Assembly: GCF_000974425.1 (NCBI RefSeq)
Contig: NZ_CP010429.1
Coordinates: 62,001 to 126,000 of the forward strand
From: Spirosoma radiotolerans
GTDB lineage: Bacteria; Bacteroidota; Bacteroidia; Cytophagales; Spirosomataceae
Direction of reading: 5' to 3'
DNA: 64,000 bases
Notes under the pieces: model-generated
What the model saw: only the letters and a program-made list of their open reading frames with translations
Database searches by the model: none
What the model was told of the DNA's origin: nothing
Position numbers and translations under genes: made by a program
Shown: positions 52,319-62,853 of the stretch, piece by piece
How positions within the stretch are numbered: position 1 is the stretch's first letter
Layout of the letters: each line of letters begins with the position of its first letter

Positions 52319-55300
52319 TTAGTCAATCAACATGGCCTTGCCACTCACAACGTCATTTTCAACAGTTTTGAACTTAACATCCCGCTTAACGGAGCCGTCA
52401 ACATATTGCACATTGACACGAGCGTTGCGGTCTAACTTAGCGACGCGCATAGGTGCCTGACGGGGAGGCATCGGTGGCGCTCCAGCGCCCATCGCATCAT
52501 TTTCGGCCATACGGCGGGCGTATTCTTCCGGACCGGTAGCCAGATGATCGTCGTCAAAATCCTCCATGTTCGTATGGAGTTGTGGCTGCGGCTTCGGACG
52601 TTGCTGCACTGGCGCCTGCCGGATCTCCTGCTGTACCTCTTCAGCATCCTGCGCCGGAATATCGGCTTTGGTCAGGAAGCTGATGGTGTCGAAATTAACT
52701 TTATTCAGGAAGCGTTTGAACAACTCAACGGACTCGAACTTATAGACAAGCAACGGGTCTTTCTGCTCAAAAACAGCGTTCTGTACCGATTGCTTCAGGT
52801 CGTCCATTTCGCGAAGGTGTTCTTTCCACTCCTGGTCAATAACCGATAGCGTTACGGCTTTTTCCATTTCGGTCACGATCTCCCGCGCTCCTGATTCAAC
52901 CGCTTTTCGTAAATCCGAAACAACGGTCAACTCATGGATACCATCGGAGAAGGGTACAACGATGTTTTTAATCTGATGCCCTTGATCGGCCAACACCTGT
53001 GTCAGAACAGGCAGTGCTTTCTCGGCAATAGCCTGATTTTTTGCCTGGTAATTCGCTTCGGCCTCTTCATACAATCGGCGAATTTGATCCGGCTTTTTCA
53101 GGCGGTTAAACTCATCGGCACTTAAGGCGGGCGAAAGGCCAAGCGTGGTCAACAACTGGAGCTTTATTTCCTCGTAATTACCCTCGGCGTTGTTTACCGT
53201 TTCTTCCACTACGTCATACATCGTGTTGGCGATGTCGAGGGGGAGACGATCCCCAAACAACGCATTCCGACGGCGTTTGTAGATGGCCTCACGCTGGTAG
53301 TTCATCACGTCGTCATACTCCAGCAACCGCTTCCGAATGCCGAAGTTGTTTTCTTCGACTTTCTTCTGGGCGCGCTCGATCGATTTGGTAATCATGGAGT
53401 GCTGAATAACTTCGCCTTCTTCCAGCCCCATCCGGTCCATCACTTTCGCAATTCGCTCCGAACCGAACAAGCGCATCAAGCTATCTTCGAGCGAAACGAA
53501 AAACTGCGACGTACCCGGATCGCCCTGACGACCAGCCCGTCCGCGCAACTGCCGGTCGACCCGACGTGACTCGTGACGTTCTGTACCGATAATGGCCAGA
53601 CCACCGGCCGCCTTCGATTCGGGCGTCAGTTTAATATCCGTACCACGACCGGCCATGTTGGTCGCAATCGTAACAGTGCCGGGGAAACCGGCCGAAGCAA
53701 CAATCTCGGCTTCGCGCTGGTGGTATTTGGCGTTCAGGACCTGGTGCTGAATCTTACGAAGCGTCAGCAGGCGGCTTAATAATTCCGAGTTTTCGACCGA
53801 CGTCGTACCAACCAGTACGGGGCGTCCTTTTTCGACCAGACTAGTGATTTCATCGACAACGGCATTGTATTTTTCGCGCACTGACCGGTAAACCTTGTCC
53901 TCTTCGTCGGCCCGGCTAATGGCCCGGTTCGTTGGAATAACGACTACGTCCATTTTGTAGATCTGCCAGAATTCAGACGCTTCGGTCTCGGCCGTACCCG
54001 TCATACCCGCCCGTTTGTGGTACATGCGGAAGTAGTTCTGAAGCGTAACCGTCGCGTAGGTCTGTGTGGCGTCTTCAACTTTCACATTTTCCTTCGCTTC
54101 AACCGCCTGGTGCAACCCATCCGACCACCGACGGCCTTCCATGATCCGCCCTGTTTGCTCATCGACGATTTTCACCTTGCCGTCCATGATGACGTACTCA
54201 GTATCTTTCTCGAACAAGCAATACGCTTTTAGTAATTGGTTAACCGTATTAATACGCTGCGTTTTGACGGCATAATCACGAACAACGGATTCTTTATGCA
54301 GAATTTTCTCCTGTTCCGAGAACTCGTCATCTTTATCTATCGCGTTCAGGTCAATGGACAGATCGGGTAGGATAAAGAAGTTCGGATCTTCGCCCGAGCC
54401 AGTGATGTAATCAATGCCTTTCTCGGTCAAGTCAATGCCATTATGCCGCTCATCGATGGTAAAATACAGAGGAGCGTCGGCCTCTGGCATCAGCTTCTGG
54501 TTTTCGGCCAGGTAGATCGACTCTGTTTTTTGCAGCAGGGCTTTGTTACCCGTTTCGCTCAAAAACTTAATAAGTGGTTTGTGTTTTGGCAAGCCGCGAT
54601 AGGCCCGAAATAACGACAAGCCACCCTCTTTCTCATCGCCAGCAGCAATTTTCTTCTTGGCATCGTTCAGGTAATCGTAGACTAATTTACGCTGCGCTTC
54701 AACCAGACGGGATACACGGGGCTTCAGTTCAATATAATCCTGCTCATCGCCACGGGGCACCGGGCCACTGATAATAAGCGGTGTCCGGGCATCGTCGATC
54801 AGGACGGAGTCAACCTCATCGACCATGGCGTAATGGTGTTTCCGCTGCACGAGTTCACCCGTTTCGCGGGCCATATTGTCGCGCAGATAGTCGAAGCCAA
54901 ATTCGTTATTGGTTCCGTACGTAATATCGGCCAGGTAAGCTTGTTTCCGTTGTTCCGAGTTAGGCTGGTGCTTATCAATACAGTCTACCCGCATGCCATG
55001 AAACTCGAACAAGGGAGCCATCCACTCGGAGTCACGCTTGGCCAGGTAGTCGTTCACTGTTACAATGTGCACACCCCGACCGGCCAAACCGTTCAGGAAG
55101 GCAGGAAACGTAGCCACGAGGGTTTTTCCTTCACCCGTTGCCATCTCCGCGATTTTGCCCTGATGGAGCACGACACCCCCAATAATCTGAACGTTGTAAT
55201 GCACCATGTCCCATTTAATGGGTGTTCCGGCAGCATCCCAGGTGTTGGCCCAGTGAGCCTGATCGCCATCAATGACAACGTTTCTCTTCCGGGAAGCGAT

Positions 55301-55711
55301 CTCGCGGTCGAAGTCGGTCGTTGTCACAGTTAGCTGCTCGTTTTCAGCAAAGCGACGGGCCGTTTCTTTAACGACGGCAAAAGCGCGGGGTAAAATATCC
55401 AGTAACACCCGTTCCAGTTCGGTATTCCGATCCGCTTCGAGTTTATCGATCTGGTTAAAAATCCGCTCCTTCTCGTTAACGTCTACGTCAGCGTGGCTGC
55501 CTAAGTCGTTAAGTTCGGCCAACTGAGCATCGATACCGCCCAATTCCTGAGCGATATGCGCTTTAAGTTCGGCCGAAACGCGACGTAATTCGTCGTTGGA
55601 AAGTTCTTTTAACTGAGCAAATTCGGCATTCACCTTCTCGACATAGGGAAGCAGTTCCTTAATATCCCGTTGCGATTTGGTTCCGAAAAATTTAGCTATG
55701 AGATTAATCAT
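52319..55711 (-). CDS. secA: Preprotein translocase ATPase SecA
   Basis: 1130 residues, longer than the roughly 900 of E. coli, as is usual in Bacteroidota, owing to insertions in the first nucleotide-binding domain. Walker A MATGEGKT near residue 190, the [19 protein letters not shown] motif, the second ATPase domain ([23 protein letters not shown]), and the C-terminal helical scaffold. The cysteine-rich zinc tail found in many SecA proteins is absent; the protein ends [19 protein letters not shown]. It drives Sec export at SecYEG. Confidence 0.97.
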   Translation of the reverse strand: MINLIAKFFGTKSQRDIKELLPYVEKVNAEFAQLKELSNDELRRVSAELKAHIAQELGGIDAQLAELNDLGSHADVDVNEKERIFNQIDKLEADRNTELERVLLDILPRAFAVVKETARRFAENEQLTVTTTDFDREIASRKRNVVIDGDQAHWANTWDAAGTPIKWDMVHYNVQIIGGVVLHQGKIAEMATGEGKTLVATFPAFLNGLAGRGVHIVTVNDYLAKRDSEWMAPLFEFHGMRVDCIDKHQPNSEQRKQAYLADITYGTNNEFGFDYLRDNMARETGELVQRKHHYAMVDEVDSVLIDDARTPLIISGPVPRGDEQDYIELKPRVSRLVEAQRKLVYDYLNDAKKKIAAGDEKEGGLSLFRAYRGLPKHKPLIKFLSETGNKALLQKTESIYLAENQKLMPEADAPLYFTIDERHNGIDLTEKGIDYITGSGEDPNFFILPDLSIDLNAIDKDDEFSEQEKILHKESVVRDYAVKTQRINTVNQLLKAYCLFEKDTEYVIMDGKVKIVDEQTGRIMEGRRWSDGLHQAVEAKENVKVEDATQTYATVTLQNYFRMYHKRAGMTGTAETEASEFWQIYKMDVVVIPTNRAISRADEEDKVYRSVREKYNAVVDEITSLVEKGRPVLVGTTSVENSELLSRLLTLRKIQHQVLNAKYHQREAEIVASAGFPGTVTIATNMAGRGTDIKLTPESKAAGGLAIIGTERHESRRVDRQLRGRAGRQGDPGTSQFFVSLEDSLMRLFGSERIAKVMDRMGLEEGEVIQHSMITKSIERAQKKVEENNFGIRKRLLEYDDVMNYQREAIYKRRRNALFGDRLPLDIANTMYDVVEETVNNAEGNYEEIKLQLLTTLGLSPALSADEFNRLKKPDQIRRLYEEAEANYQAKNQAIAEKALPVLTQVLADQGHQIKNIVVPFSDGIHELTVVSDLRKAVESGAREIVTEMEKAVTLSVIDQEWKEHLREMDDLKQSVQNAVFEQKDPLLVYKFESVELFKRFLNKVNFDTISFLTKADIPAQDAEEVQQEIRQAPVQQRPKPQPQLHTNMEDFDDDHLATGPEEYARRMAENDAMGAGAPPMPPRQAPMRVAKLDRNARVNVQYVDGSVKRDVKFKTVENDVVSGKAMLID

Positions 55712-55797
55712 CGTATCATTAATAATTAGTCGTCAATGGTCTACTGTAGAGATCAACGTGGGCGGTCCCTGTTGACTGACCAACCGACTTTTTTCTA

Positions 55798-55827
55798 CAA
55801 ATTTAGTGCATTACAGCGGGACTACAA
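55798..55827 (-). promoter_or_regulatory. Candidate promoter of secA
   Basis: On the minus strand: TTG (55825-55827), 19 bases, then TAAATTTG (55798-55805). It is a full match to the Bacteroidota consensus and predicts a leader of about 80 bases. Confidence 0.65.
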
Positions 55828-55890
55828 CCTAAGAGGCTCATGGATAGTCACTCCTTATCCTAAGGAAGTGGTGTTTTGACGAGAATCCAT

Positions 55891-55898
55891 TACTTTTG
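55891..55898 (+). promoter_or_regulatory. Candidate -7 box for the polysaccharide locus
   Basis: TACTTTTG matches TAnnTTTG, 32 bases before the ATG at 55931. The nearest TTTG (55875-55878) is too close for the usual spacing. Confidence 0.45.
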
Positions 55899-55930
55899 CA
55901 GTTCAAATTTTGGCCCAATAGCCATTGTTT

Positions 55931-58327
55931 ATGTTTCTTAAGGACAAATTGTCACGCTTTACCCATCAAATTCGCTCCTGTCACGTCGTTTTCATATTGT
56001 TAGTATTGACAGGATCATACCAAGCTATAGCTCAACAACCCCGTTCGCGGGTCGATCAGTTGAGTGATGAGGACGTACAAAACTTCTACCGGAAGGCCCA
56101 GGCAAGTGGGCTAAGTGAAGTACAGATTGAGCAGGCTGCTATGTCGCAGGGGTATACCCTAGATGACATAGCCAAGATGCGGAAACGCATGGCCCAGATT
56201 CGAACGCTGACCTCGTTGCCACAAAATAATCTCCCACCCGAAAGCTTCAAAGGCAGATCGTTTCCTTCAGATCTTTCGGTACGCAGGGATACACTACTGC
56301 CTGACACAATGCGTAGGGATACTAGTCGTAAGTTAAAGGTTTTTGGGGCTTCCCTGTTCGAAAATGCCAAAATGTCATTTGAGCCGAACTTGCGTATCGC
56401 AACACCCCGTAACTATGTAGTTGGCCCGGACGATGAAATAAAAGTGGACATTTCTGGGGCATCGACGGGCGCTTTTGACTTAAAAGTTAGTCCGGATGGA
56501 ACCGTAAAAGTGCCTGATCTGGCGCCCATTTTTGTTAGTGGGTTGACTATTGAACAAGCTGAGCAACGGATCATTGCCCGATTACGGCAGGGCGGCTACC
56601 AGGGATTGGGTAAAGCAGGAAGTGGCACCAGCGCTAATGTAAGCCTAACGAATATCCGGAGTATCCGGGTCATTCTGGTTGGTGAAGTCGTTCGACCGGG
56701 TACCTATACCATTTCATCGTTGGGTTCTGTGCTGAATGCCCTTTATCTGGCGGGTGGACCTAATCCTGAAACCGGGTCTTTCCGGAAAATCCAGGTTATA
56801 CGGGGCAACCGCGTCGTCAGAACCCTTGACCTGTACGATTTCATTCTTCGTGCTGACCAGCGGGATAATATACCTTTACGGGATCAGGACGTAATCCGCG
56901 TGGCCGATTACGAAACACATGTTGAGCTAAACGGGCAGGTGCGCCGACCCGCTATTTTTGAAGTATTACCGGGCGAAACGCTGAAGACGGTGCTGGGTTT
57001 TGCCGGTGGTTTTGGCGAAGATGCCTACCGGGCGTCTATCACGCTACGGCGCAATACGGCCCGCGAACGTCGCATTGTGACCATTACTGAAGAGCAGATT
57101 GCTACATTTGTACCAAAAGCTGGCGACAAATACAACGTCGGTAAAATTCTCGAACGGTACGAAAACCGAGTTCAGATAGCGGGCGCTGTCATGCGGCCCG
57201 GCGACTATGCACTTGAGCCGGGTTTAGAAACGGTCAAGCAGTTAATTACGCGAGCGGAGGGACTTCGTAAAGACGCCTTCACGAACCGGGCAACCATCAT
57301 TCGCGAGCGCGCGGATATGGATCGAGAGAATCTATCCTTCGATTTAGGGAAATTAGTACGGGGCGAAGTGGCTGATATACCTTTACAGAGCCAGGACAGC
57401 CTGACCGTATTGTCGATTCGCGATCTTCGTGAGGCTTATTACGTTACGATTGAAGGGGCTGTCAATCGCCCAGACACGGTTGAATTCGTGGCTAATATGA
57501 GCGTGGCGGATCTTATCGCCCATGCCGGTGGCTTTCAGGAAGGCGCTAAGCCAAATTTAGTTGAAGTTGCCCGTCGGATTCGGCAGGACTCGGTTGGTGT
57601 ACGTACAACAACGCAGGAAATACACCGTTTTTCGATAGATCGTAATTTGAAAATTACGGCTATGGAAGGTAGCGCAGACAATGCTTCATTTCGACTTCAG
57701 CCGTTTGATATCGTCTACGTCCGTACCTCAATCAATTACGAGGAACAACGTCAGGTGAATGTATATGGAGAAGTGATGCAACCGGGTAACTATGTTATAT
57801 ACAACCGACAGGAACGAATTGGCGATATCATTCAACGAGCTGGAGGCCTAAAGCCAGAAGCTTATTTGGCGGGTGCTCAATTCAAGCGAAAAGGCCAGTT
57901 GATTGGGAATGACTTACGCAACCTCATCGCCGATCCAGGCGGTGAAGAAAACCTATTGCTTCAGGATGAAGATACATTATTTATTCCCCGGCGCTCCGAA
58001 ATTATTACTGTGCAAGGTGCTGTGCTAAACCCGGCATCAGTCAGTTACAAAGCGGATTATTCATTTAACGATTACATCAGCGAAGCGGGAGGGTTTACCG
58101 ATAACGCCCGTCAACGTAAAGCGTACGTGAATTATCCTAACGGGCGTAAGGACCGAACTCATAATTTTTTATTCTTTACATCGCGTCCCCATGTTGAGCC
58201 TGGCTCAACAATTGTTGTGCCTTTCAAGCCCATCGACTCTAATCGATTAAGTTCAGCAGAGCGAATCGGTATCTTGTCATTATTGGCGACGGTCTCTATT
58301 GCGCTTATTAATGTTATACTTCGTTAA
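55931..58327 (+). CDS. SLBB-domain polysaccharide export protein (Wza-like)
   Basis: 798 residues from ATG 55931; a TTG at 55925 is in frame. Signal helix ending YQAIAQ, a Poly_export domain (RNYVVGPDDEIKVDISG, then VSPDGTVKVPDLAPIFVSGL), then about six SLBB repeats (for example RVILVGEVVRPGTYTISSLG, VELNGQVRRPAIFEVLPGET, VNVYGEVMQPGNYVIYN), and a C-terminal helix. It forms the outer-membrane exit pore for capsule or exopolysaccharide. First gene of the surface-glycan locus, 20 bases before wzz. Confidence 0.93.
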   Translation: MFLKDKLSRFTHQIRSCHVVFILLVLTGSYQAIAQQPRSRVDQLSDEDVQNFYRKAQASGLSEVQIEQAAMSQGYTLDDIAKMRKRMAQIRTLTSLPQNNLPPESFKGRSFPSDLSVRRDTLLPDTMRRDTSRKLKVFGASLFENAKMSFEPNLRIATPRNYVVGPDDEIKVDISGASTGAFDLKVSPDGTVKVPDLAPIFVSGLTIEQAEQRIIARLRQGGYQGLGKAGSGTSANVSLTNIRSIRVILVGEVVRPGTYTISSLGSVLNALYLAGGPNPETGSFRKIQVIRGNRVVRTLDLYDFILRADQRDNIPLRDQDVIRVADYETHVELNGQVRRPAIFEVLPGETLKTVLGFAGGFGEDAYRASITLRRNTARERRIVTITEEQIATFVPKAGDKYNVGKILERYENRVQIAGAVMRPGDYALEPGLETVKQLITRAEGLRKDAFTNRATIIRERADMDRENLSFDLGKLVRGEVADIPLQSQDSLTVLSIRDLREAYYVTIEGAVNRPDTVEFVANMSVADLIAHAGGFQEGAKPNLVEVARRIRQDSVGVRTTTQEIHRFSIDRNLKITAMEGSADNASFRLQPFDIVYVRTSINYEEQRQVNVYGEVMQPGNYVIYNRQERIGDIIQRAGGLKPEAYLAGAQFKRKGQLIGNDLRNLIADPGGEENLLLQDEDTLFIPRRSEIITVQGAVLNPASVSYKADYSFNDYISEAGGFTDNARQRKAYVNYPNGRKDRTHNFLFFTSRPHVEPGSTIVVPFKPIDSNRLSSAERIGILSLLATVSIALINVILR

Positions 58328-58347
58328 CTATTCCTTCTGTTATACTT

Positions 58348-59433
58348 ATGTCAGTTACGGAGACTAAAAAAGAAAAAAATACTGAAGACGAGGAGATAGA
58401 GATTCGGCTAAAAGATATTGTACAGTTTCTGAAAACTAGTCGTAAAACAGTTATTATATGTTGCTTAACTTTTCTACTGATTGGTGCCCTTTATTCGTAT
58501 TCGAAGCCTGACCTTTATAGCGCTCAGGTAACGGTTTTGCCTGAGATTCAGGCAAAAGTAGGTGGGCTAGGCGGATTAGGGTCATTAGCAGGTTTAGCCG
58601 GAATTGATATAGCAAATGTACCTAATGGAAATACGGATGCTATCCGGCCTGACATATATCCTGATGTGTTACAAAGTACTCCATTTGCCCTACAGCTTTT
58701 ACAGAAACCAGTATACTCACAACTTCTGGGAAAAGAAGCATCATTACAAATTTTTATTGAGGAGCAAAGTAAGCAATCTTGGTTGGGAGGGTTGATTAGC
58801 TCGGATGATAGTAATAACAAGGAAGGGGTACTGCCAGATCCGAAGAATCGAAGCAGGGCTCTACAGATTACGAAAAAGCAAGAAGATCTAATTAAGCGGG
58901 TGCATAATGCTGTATCAGCTACATATGATAAGAAGACTGGGGTTATTACTGTGGCTGCTACATTTTCTGACCGGGTTGTGGCGGCATCTGTAGCTCGCTT
59001 ATCGTTAGAATACTTAACGAATTACATGATTAGTTATAGAACGGGAAAAGCTAGAAACCAAGTTCATTTTTTAACCCGTCAAGTAGACGACGCAAAAAAT
59101 CGATATCAACGAGCGGAATACGCCCTATCTAACTATCGGGATCAGAATCGTAGTCTGTATTTGAACACAGCAAAGATTGAAGAGCAAAGGCTTCAGGCAG
59201 ACTTTATACTCACACAAAGTGTTTTTAATGACCTTTCTAAGCAGCTTGAGCAAGCAAAGATTAAGGTATCCGAAGAATCACCAGTATTCAAGATCTTAGA
59301 ACCAGCTCGGATACCTTTGAAAAAAAGTGCTCCTAAGCGAAGTTTGATAATAGTGGGTTTTGCAATTGCTGGAATCTTCTTGGGACTTTTCATTCAAGTG
59401 GTACGCTTGTTCATTCTTAACTCAAAAATGTGA
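58348..59433 (+). CDS. Wzz/chain-length determinant protein
   Basis: 361 residues with membrane helices near 30-50 and 330-350 flanking a coiled-coil-rich periplasmic part, the Wzz/PCP-1 layout. A Gly/Leu-rich stretch (KVGGLGGLGSLAGLAGIDIA) follows the first strand. There is no cytoplasmic kinase domain. It controls polymer length together with Wzy. From here on the DNA becomes clearly more AT-rich than the preceding 58 kb. Confidence 0.88.
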   Translation: MSVTETKKEKNTEDEEIEIRLKDIVQFLKTSRKTVIICCLTFLLIGALYSYSKPDLYSAQVTVLPEIQAKVGGLGGLGSLAGLAGIDIANVPNGNTDAIRPDIYPDVLQSTPFALQLLQKPVYSQLLGKEASLQIFIEEQSKQSWLGGLISSDDSNNKEGVLPDPKNRSRALQITKKQEDLIKRVHNAVSATYDKKTGVITVAATFSDRVVAASVARLSLEYLTNYMISYRTGKARNQVHFLTRQVDDAKNRYQRAEYALSNYRDQNRSLYLNTAKIEEQRLQADFILTQSVFNDLSKQLEQAKIKVSEESPVFKILEPARIPLKKSAPKRSLIIVGFAIAGIFLGLFIQVVRLFILNSKM

Positions 59434-59437
59434 TATT

Positions 59438-60388
59438 GTGAAGACAGCATTAATATGTGGTGTATCTGGTCAAGACGGAGCATACTTAGCTAAGCTTTTA
59501 TTAGATCGAGGGTATAAAGTTTTCGGCGGATCTAGGGATGCGCAAATGTCTTCATTCAGCAGTTTGAATAAATTGAACATTAGACAGGATATAGAAACGG
59601 TTTCAATTAGCATTAGTGATTTTCGTTCCGTCTTGCAGACGTTACAGCGCACAAAGCCTGATGAAGTTTATAATTTAGCGGGCCAAAGCTCAGTTGGACT
59701 ATCCTTTGAACAACCAGTAGAAACCTTGGAAAGCATTAGCGTCGGAACACTTAACCTTCTAGAAGCTATACGTTTTACAGGAAATCCCATTCGTTTTTAC
59801 AATGCAGGTTCTAGCGAGTGTTTTGGTGACACGGGTAGTGTAGCTGCAGATGAGATGACACCATTTCGTCCACGTAGTCCTTACGGAGTTGCTAAAGCGG
59901 CTGCATTCTGGCAAGTAGCGAATTATAGAGAAGCATACCAATTACATGCCTCTACGGGTATCCTATTTAATCATGAATCTCCTCTTAGACCGGAGCGCTT
60001 TGTAACACAAAAGATAGTTTCGGCTGCCTGCCGTATTGCTAATGGGAGCAAAGAAGTGCTCACTCTTGGTAATATTGATGTTGCTCGGGATTGGGGTTGG
60101 GCACCTGATTACGTTGAAGCTATGTGGTTGATGCTACAACAGAATCAAGCTGACGACTATGTAATCGCTACTGGACAAACGAGAAAACTGAGAGATTTTA
60201 TTGATATAGTTTTTAAAACGGTCGGTTTAAGTTGGGAAGAACATATTCACATAGATACTGGTTTTTTCCGTCCAACAGATATTGCCGAGGGGCATGCTAA
60301 TCCGAAAAAGGCTCATCATCAATTGAATTGGAAGGCTCGTCATAATATGGATAAAGTAGCACAAATGATGATATATCAGAAGCTTTAA
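59438..60388 (+). CDS. GDP-mannose 4,6-dehydratase-like NAD-dependent dehydratase
   Basis: 316 residues from a GTG four bases after the wzz stop; no ATG fits the conserved opening KTALICGVSGQDGAYLAKLL. Rossmann GVSGQDG (8-14), catalytic Ser/Glu in AGSSECFG (about 124-130), and Y149-x3-K153. NHESPLRPERFVTQKIV is a GDP-mannose dehydratase hallmark. It would make GDP-4-keto-6-deoxymannose, the precursor of fucose, rhamnose or perosamine sugars. It is somewhat shorter than classical Gmd, so the exact nucleotide sugar is uncertain. Confidence 0.83.
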   Translation: MKTALICGVSGQDGAYLAKLLLDRGYKVFGGSRDAQMSSFSSLNKLNIRQDIETVSISISDFRSVLQTLQRTKPDEVYNLAGQSSVGLSFEQPVETLESISVGTLNLLEAIRFTGNPIRFYNAGSSECFGDTGSVAADEMTPFRPRSPYGVAKAAAFWQVANYREAYQLHASTGILFNHESPLRPERFVTQKIVSAACRIANGSKEVLTLGNIDVARDWGWAPDYVEAMWLMLQQNQADDYVIATGQTRKLRDFIDIVFKTVGLSWEEHIHIDTGFFRPTDIAEGHANPKKAHHQLNWKARHNMDKVAQMMIYQKL

Positions 60389-60455
60389 TTTAAAAGATCA
60401 GCGAAAATTGATAACAATAAAGGTTTACGTTTTCTAGAGATAATTTAATTATGTA

Positions 60456-60498
60456 ATACCTAGGGAAATATTTTATGTTGAAATATTTCCCTAGGTAT
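60456..60498. terminator. Perfect 18-bp hairpin between the dehydratase and wzx genes
   Basis: ATACCTAGGGAAATATTT (60456-60473) is exactly complementary to 60481-60498 with loop TATGTTG. There is no U-tract. It could mark a partial terminator or a module boundary, since gene spacing elsewhere in this locus is tight. Confidence 0.65.
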
Positions 60499-60528
60499 GT
60501 TCGGTATTTAATTAATTAATTGATTGTT

Positions 60529-61845
60529 ATGAAACTTGTTTTATATGATTTGTATCATAAAATAAAAAGTCTGAGGAGTTATAAGCCTATAGCATTAAAT
60601 TTTCTTGCCCTTTCTACGGTACAGCTTACAAACTTTATTGTTCCGATTTTAAGTTTTCCATATTTAATAAAAATTTTAGGATCAAGTAACTTTGGTATTG
60701 TTTCATATGGTCTGACTATAATGTTATATTTCAATACGTTCACAGATTATGGATTCAATCTATCTTCTACACGTGAAGTGTCAATGAAACAAGGAGATGT
60801 AAAGCAACTCTCAATAATTTTTTGTAATGTGCTGGCTACAAAAGCTATACTATTCTTAATTAGTATAATAATTTTATTAATATTAATAATTTTACTACCT
60901 AAATTTCAAAAAGAATCAGAGTTATTTTTGATAGGTATAATATATATATTCGGAAACGCAATTATGCCAGTTTGGTACTTTCAAGGGATTGAAAAAATGA
61001 ATCATCTGACTGTTGCTAACTTGATTTCAAAAATCATTTTAATAACGCTTATTTACCTTATAATTAAAAGCCCTCAAGATTACAAATATGTACTGGGAAT
61101 CTATGGGTCAGCTAATCTAATTTCTGGTATTTACGGTATTTATATTGCTTACAGTAAGTATGGTTTGTTAGTGGTATTACCAAAATGGAAAAATATTTTT
61201 AATAATTTACGTGATGGGTGGAGTATGCTTATATCAAACTTGTCAATAATAGGCTTTAGTAGTTCTAATATAATAATTCTTAGTTTTTTTGTAAGTGACA
61301 AAATTATAGGTAATTATAGCATTGCTGAAAAAATAATATTTGCTTTATGGCAAATATTATCTGTGTTTTCACAAGCTACTTTTCCATACGTATGCAAGTT
61401 GATACAATCTAATTTTCTCGAAGTGAAAAAATATATTAGAAATATTTATTTGCCATTTAACCTATTTGTTTTAATGATGTGCATTTGCTTATTCACTTAT
61501 GCTGAGCAAATCGTATTCTGGACGACTAATAGTCTTGAGAGACAAACTATAGATTTGTTGAAATTAATGAGTCCCGTAATATATATAGTGTGTCTAAATA
61601 TTCCTGCCTACCAAATTTTGCTGGCAAAGAACTTAAAAAGACAATATGCAATAATATTTAATTCAGCTACCTTCATTAATCTACTGGCTTGTCCTATCTT
61701 AGTAAGAGTATACGGAGTAAATGGTGCTGCTTTATCATTGTTACTCATTCAAATACTCGTTACGTGCTCATTACATACCGTTTTAGAGATAAAAATGGGC
61801 AAATATTCTATTTGGCGTAAACAAACAAACATTCAAAGTCTGTGA
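60529..61845 (+). CDS. Wzx-type oligosaccharide flippase
   Basis: 438 residues with about twelve membrane helices, MATE/Polysacc_synt family; the region FVVPILSFPYLIKILGSSNFG-like near the N-terminus is typical (here FIVPILSFPYLIKILGSSNF). It flips undecaprenyl-linked repeat units to the periplasm. A TTG at 60520 is in frame; ATG 60529 is preferred. Strongly AT-rich, and it overlaps the next gene by four bases. Confidence 0.88.
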   Translation: MKLVLYDLYHKIKSLRSYKPIALNFLALSTVQLTNFIVPILSFPYLIKILGSSNFGIVSYGLTIMLYFNTFTDYGFNLSSTREVSMKQGDVKQLSIIFCNVLATKAILFLISIIILLILIILLPKFQKESELFLIGIIYIFGNAIMPVWYFQGIEKMNHLTVANLISKIILITLIYLIIKSPQDYKYVLGIYGSANLISGIYGIYIAYSKYGLLVVLPKWKNIFNNLRDGWSMLISNLSIIGFSSSNIIILSFFVSDKIIGNYSIAEKIIFALWQILSVFSQATFPYVCKLIQSNFLEVKKYIRNIYLPFNLFVLMMCICLFTYAEQIVFWTTNSLERQTIDLLKLMSPVIYIVCLNIPAYQILLAKNLKRQYAIIFNSATFINLLACPILVRVYGVNGAALSLLLIQILVTCSLHTVLEIKMGKYSIWRKQTNIQSL

Positions 61846-62837
61846 ATAAAACTAACGAAAAAGTCTGCAGGATCTGTGGTAGTAGTGATCTAACTACATT
61901 CAACGTTCGTGAAATGATGTTTGGTACAAAGGTTGAGTTCTTGTACGCTGAATGTAAAACATGCGGCTGCTTTCAACTTTGCGATATCCCAAAAGATATG
62001 TCTCCATATTATCCGAACAGTTATTATAGTTTGTTAGCTAGTCCAGATGATAATTATAAAAATCCACTAGAGAAAATTACTAGGAAAATAAGAGATAAGT
62101 ATGCCGTTAGTTCAAAGGGTTTATTAGGAAAACTTCTTTATAAATTTTATCCTAATGAAACTATAATGAGCTTAGCGCAGGCAAAGATTAAATCTACAAC
62201 CCGCATTTTAGATGTCGGTTGTGGTAAAGGTCAATTGCTTTATAGTCTTAGAGAATTAGGGTATGAAAACCTACTAGGCGTGGACCCTTATCTTGAACAA
62301 GATATAAAATATTCGAACGGACTTGCTATACAAAAGAAGCCTATTGATCAGATAGAAGGCGAATGGGATTTAATTATGCTTCATCATGTAATCGAGCATT
62401 TGGAATCTCCTGCGCTAACGCTTCAAGTTATAGACAAGCATTTATCAAAAGATGGAATATGCCTTATACGAACTCCAATAGTTCCATGCTTAGTTTGGGA
62501 TCAATATAATTCAGATTGGATTCAACTTGATGCCCCTAGACATCTAACAATATTTAGTGTCTTAGGTATAAAATGTCTATTAGAAAATACAAATCTTAGA
62601 ATTGACAAAGCTTTCTATGATTCGACTACCTTGCAATTTTGGGGAAGCGAACAATACAAAAACGATATATCTCTTTGGGCGGAAAATTCTTATCGTATCA
62701 ATGCAGAAAAATCTATTTTTAGCAAAGAAGTAATTAAAGATTTTCAACGTCAAACTACTAACTTAAATAAGATGTCCGCTCTTGAAGGAAATAAAGGAGC
62801 GGATCAGATAGTTATATATTTGACACATAAATCATAA
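61842..62837 (+). CDS. Class I SAM-dependent methyltransferase with N-terminal zinc motif
   Basis: 331 residues. GTG start overlapping the wzx stop (GTGA). Two cysteine pairs, C9-x2-C12 and C38-x2-C41, form a probable zinc ribbon. The SAM-binding motif I is ILDVGCGKGQLL (about 120), followed by DLIMLHHVIEHL. In such loci this type methylates sugars or acts on sugar nucleotides, and the target is unknown. Confidence 0.83.
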   Translation: MNKTNEKVCRICGSSDLTTFNVREMMFGTKVEFLYAECKTCGCFQLCDIPKDMSPYYPNSYYSLLASPDDNYKNPLEKITRKIRDKYAVSSKGLLGKLLYKFYPNETIMSLAQAKIKSTTRILDVGCGKGQLLYSLRELGYENLLGVDPYLEQDIKYSNGLAIQKKPIDQIEGEWDLIMLHHVIEHLESPALTLQVIDKHLSKDGICLIRTPIVPCLVWDQYNSDWIQLDAPRHLTIFSVLGIKCLLENTNLRIDKAFYDSTTLQFWGSEQYKNDISLWAENSYRINAEKSIFSKEVIKDFQRQTTNLNKMSALEGNKGADQIVIYLTHKS

Positions 62838-62853
62838 TATAAATCATACTTTT

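Noticed and set aside
54833-55333. 166-codon frame opposite secA
   Set aside because: It is a shadow of the secA coding strand with no own signals. Other long opposite-strand frames (2577-3173, 47103-47612, 47679-48221) were rejected for the same reason.
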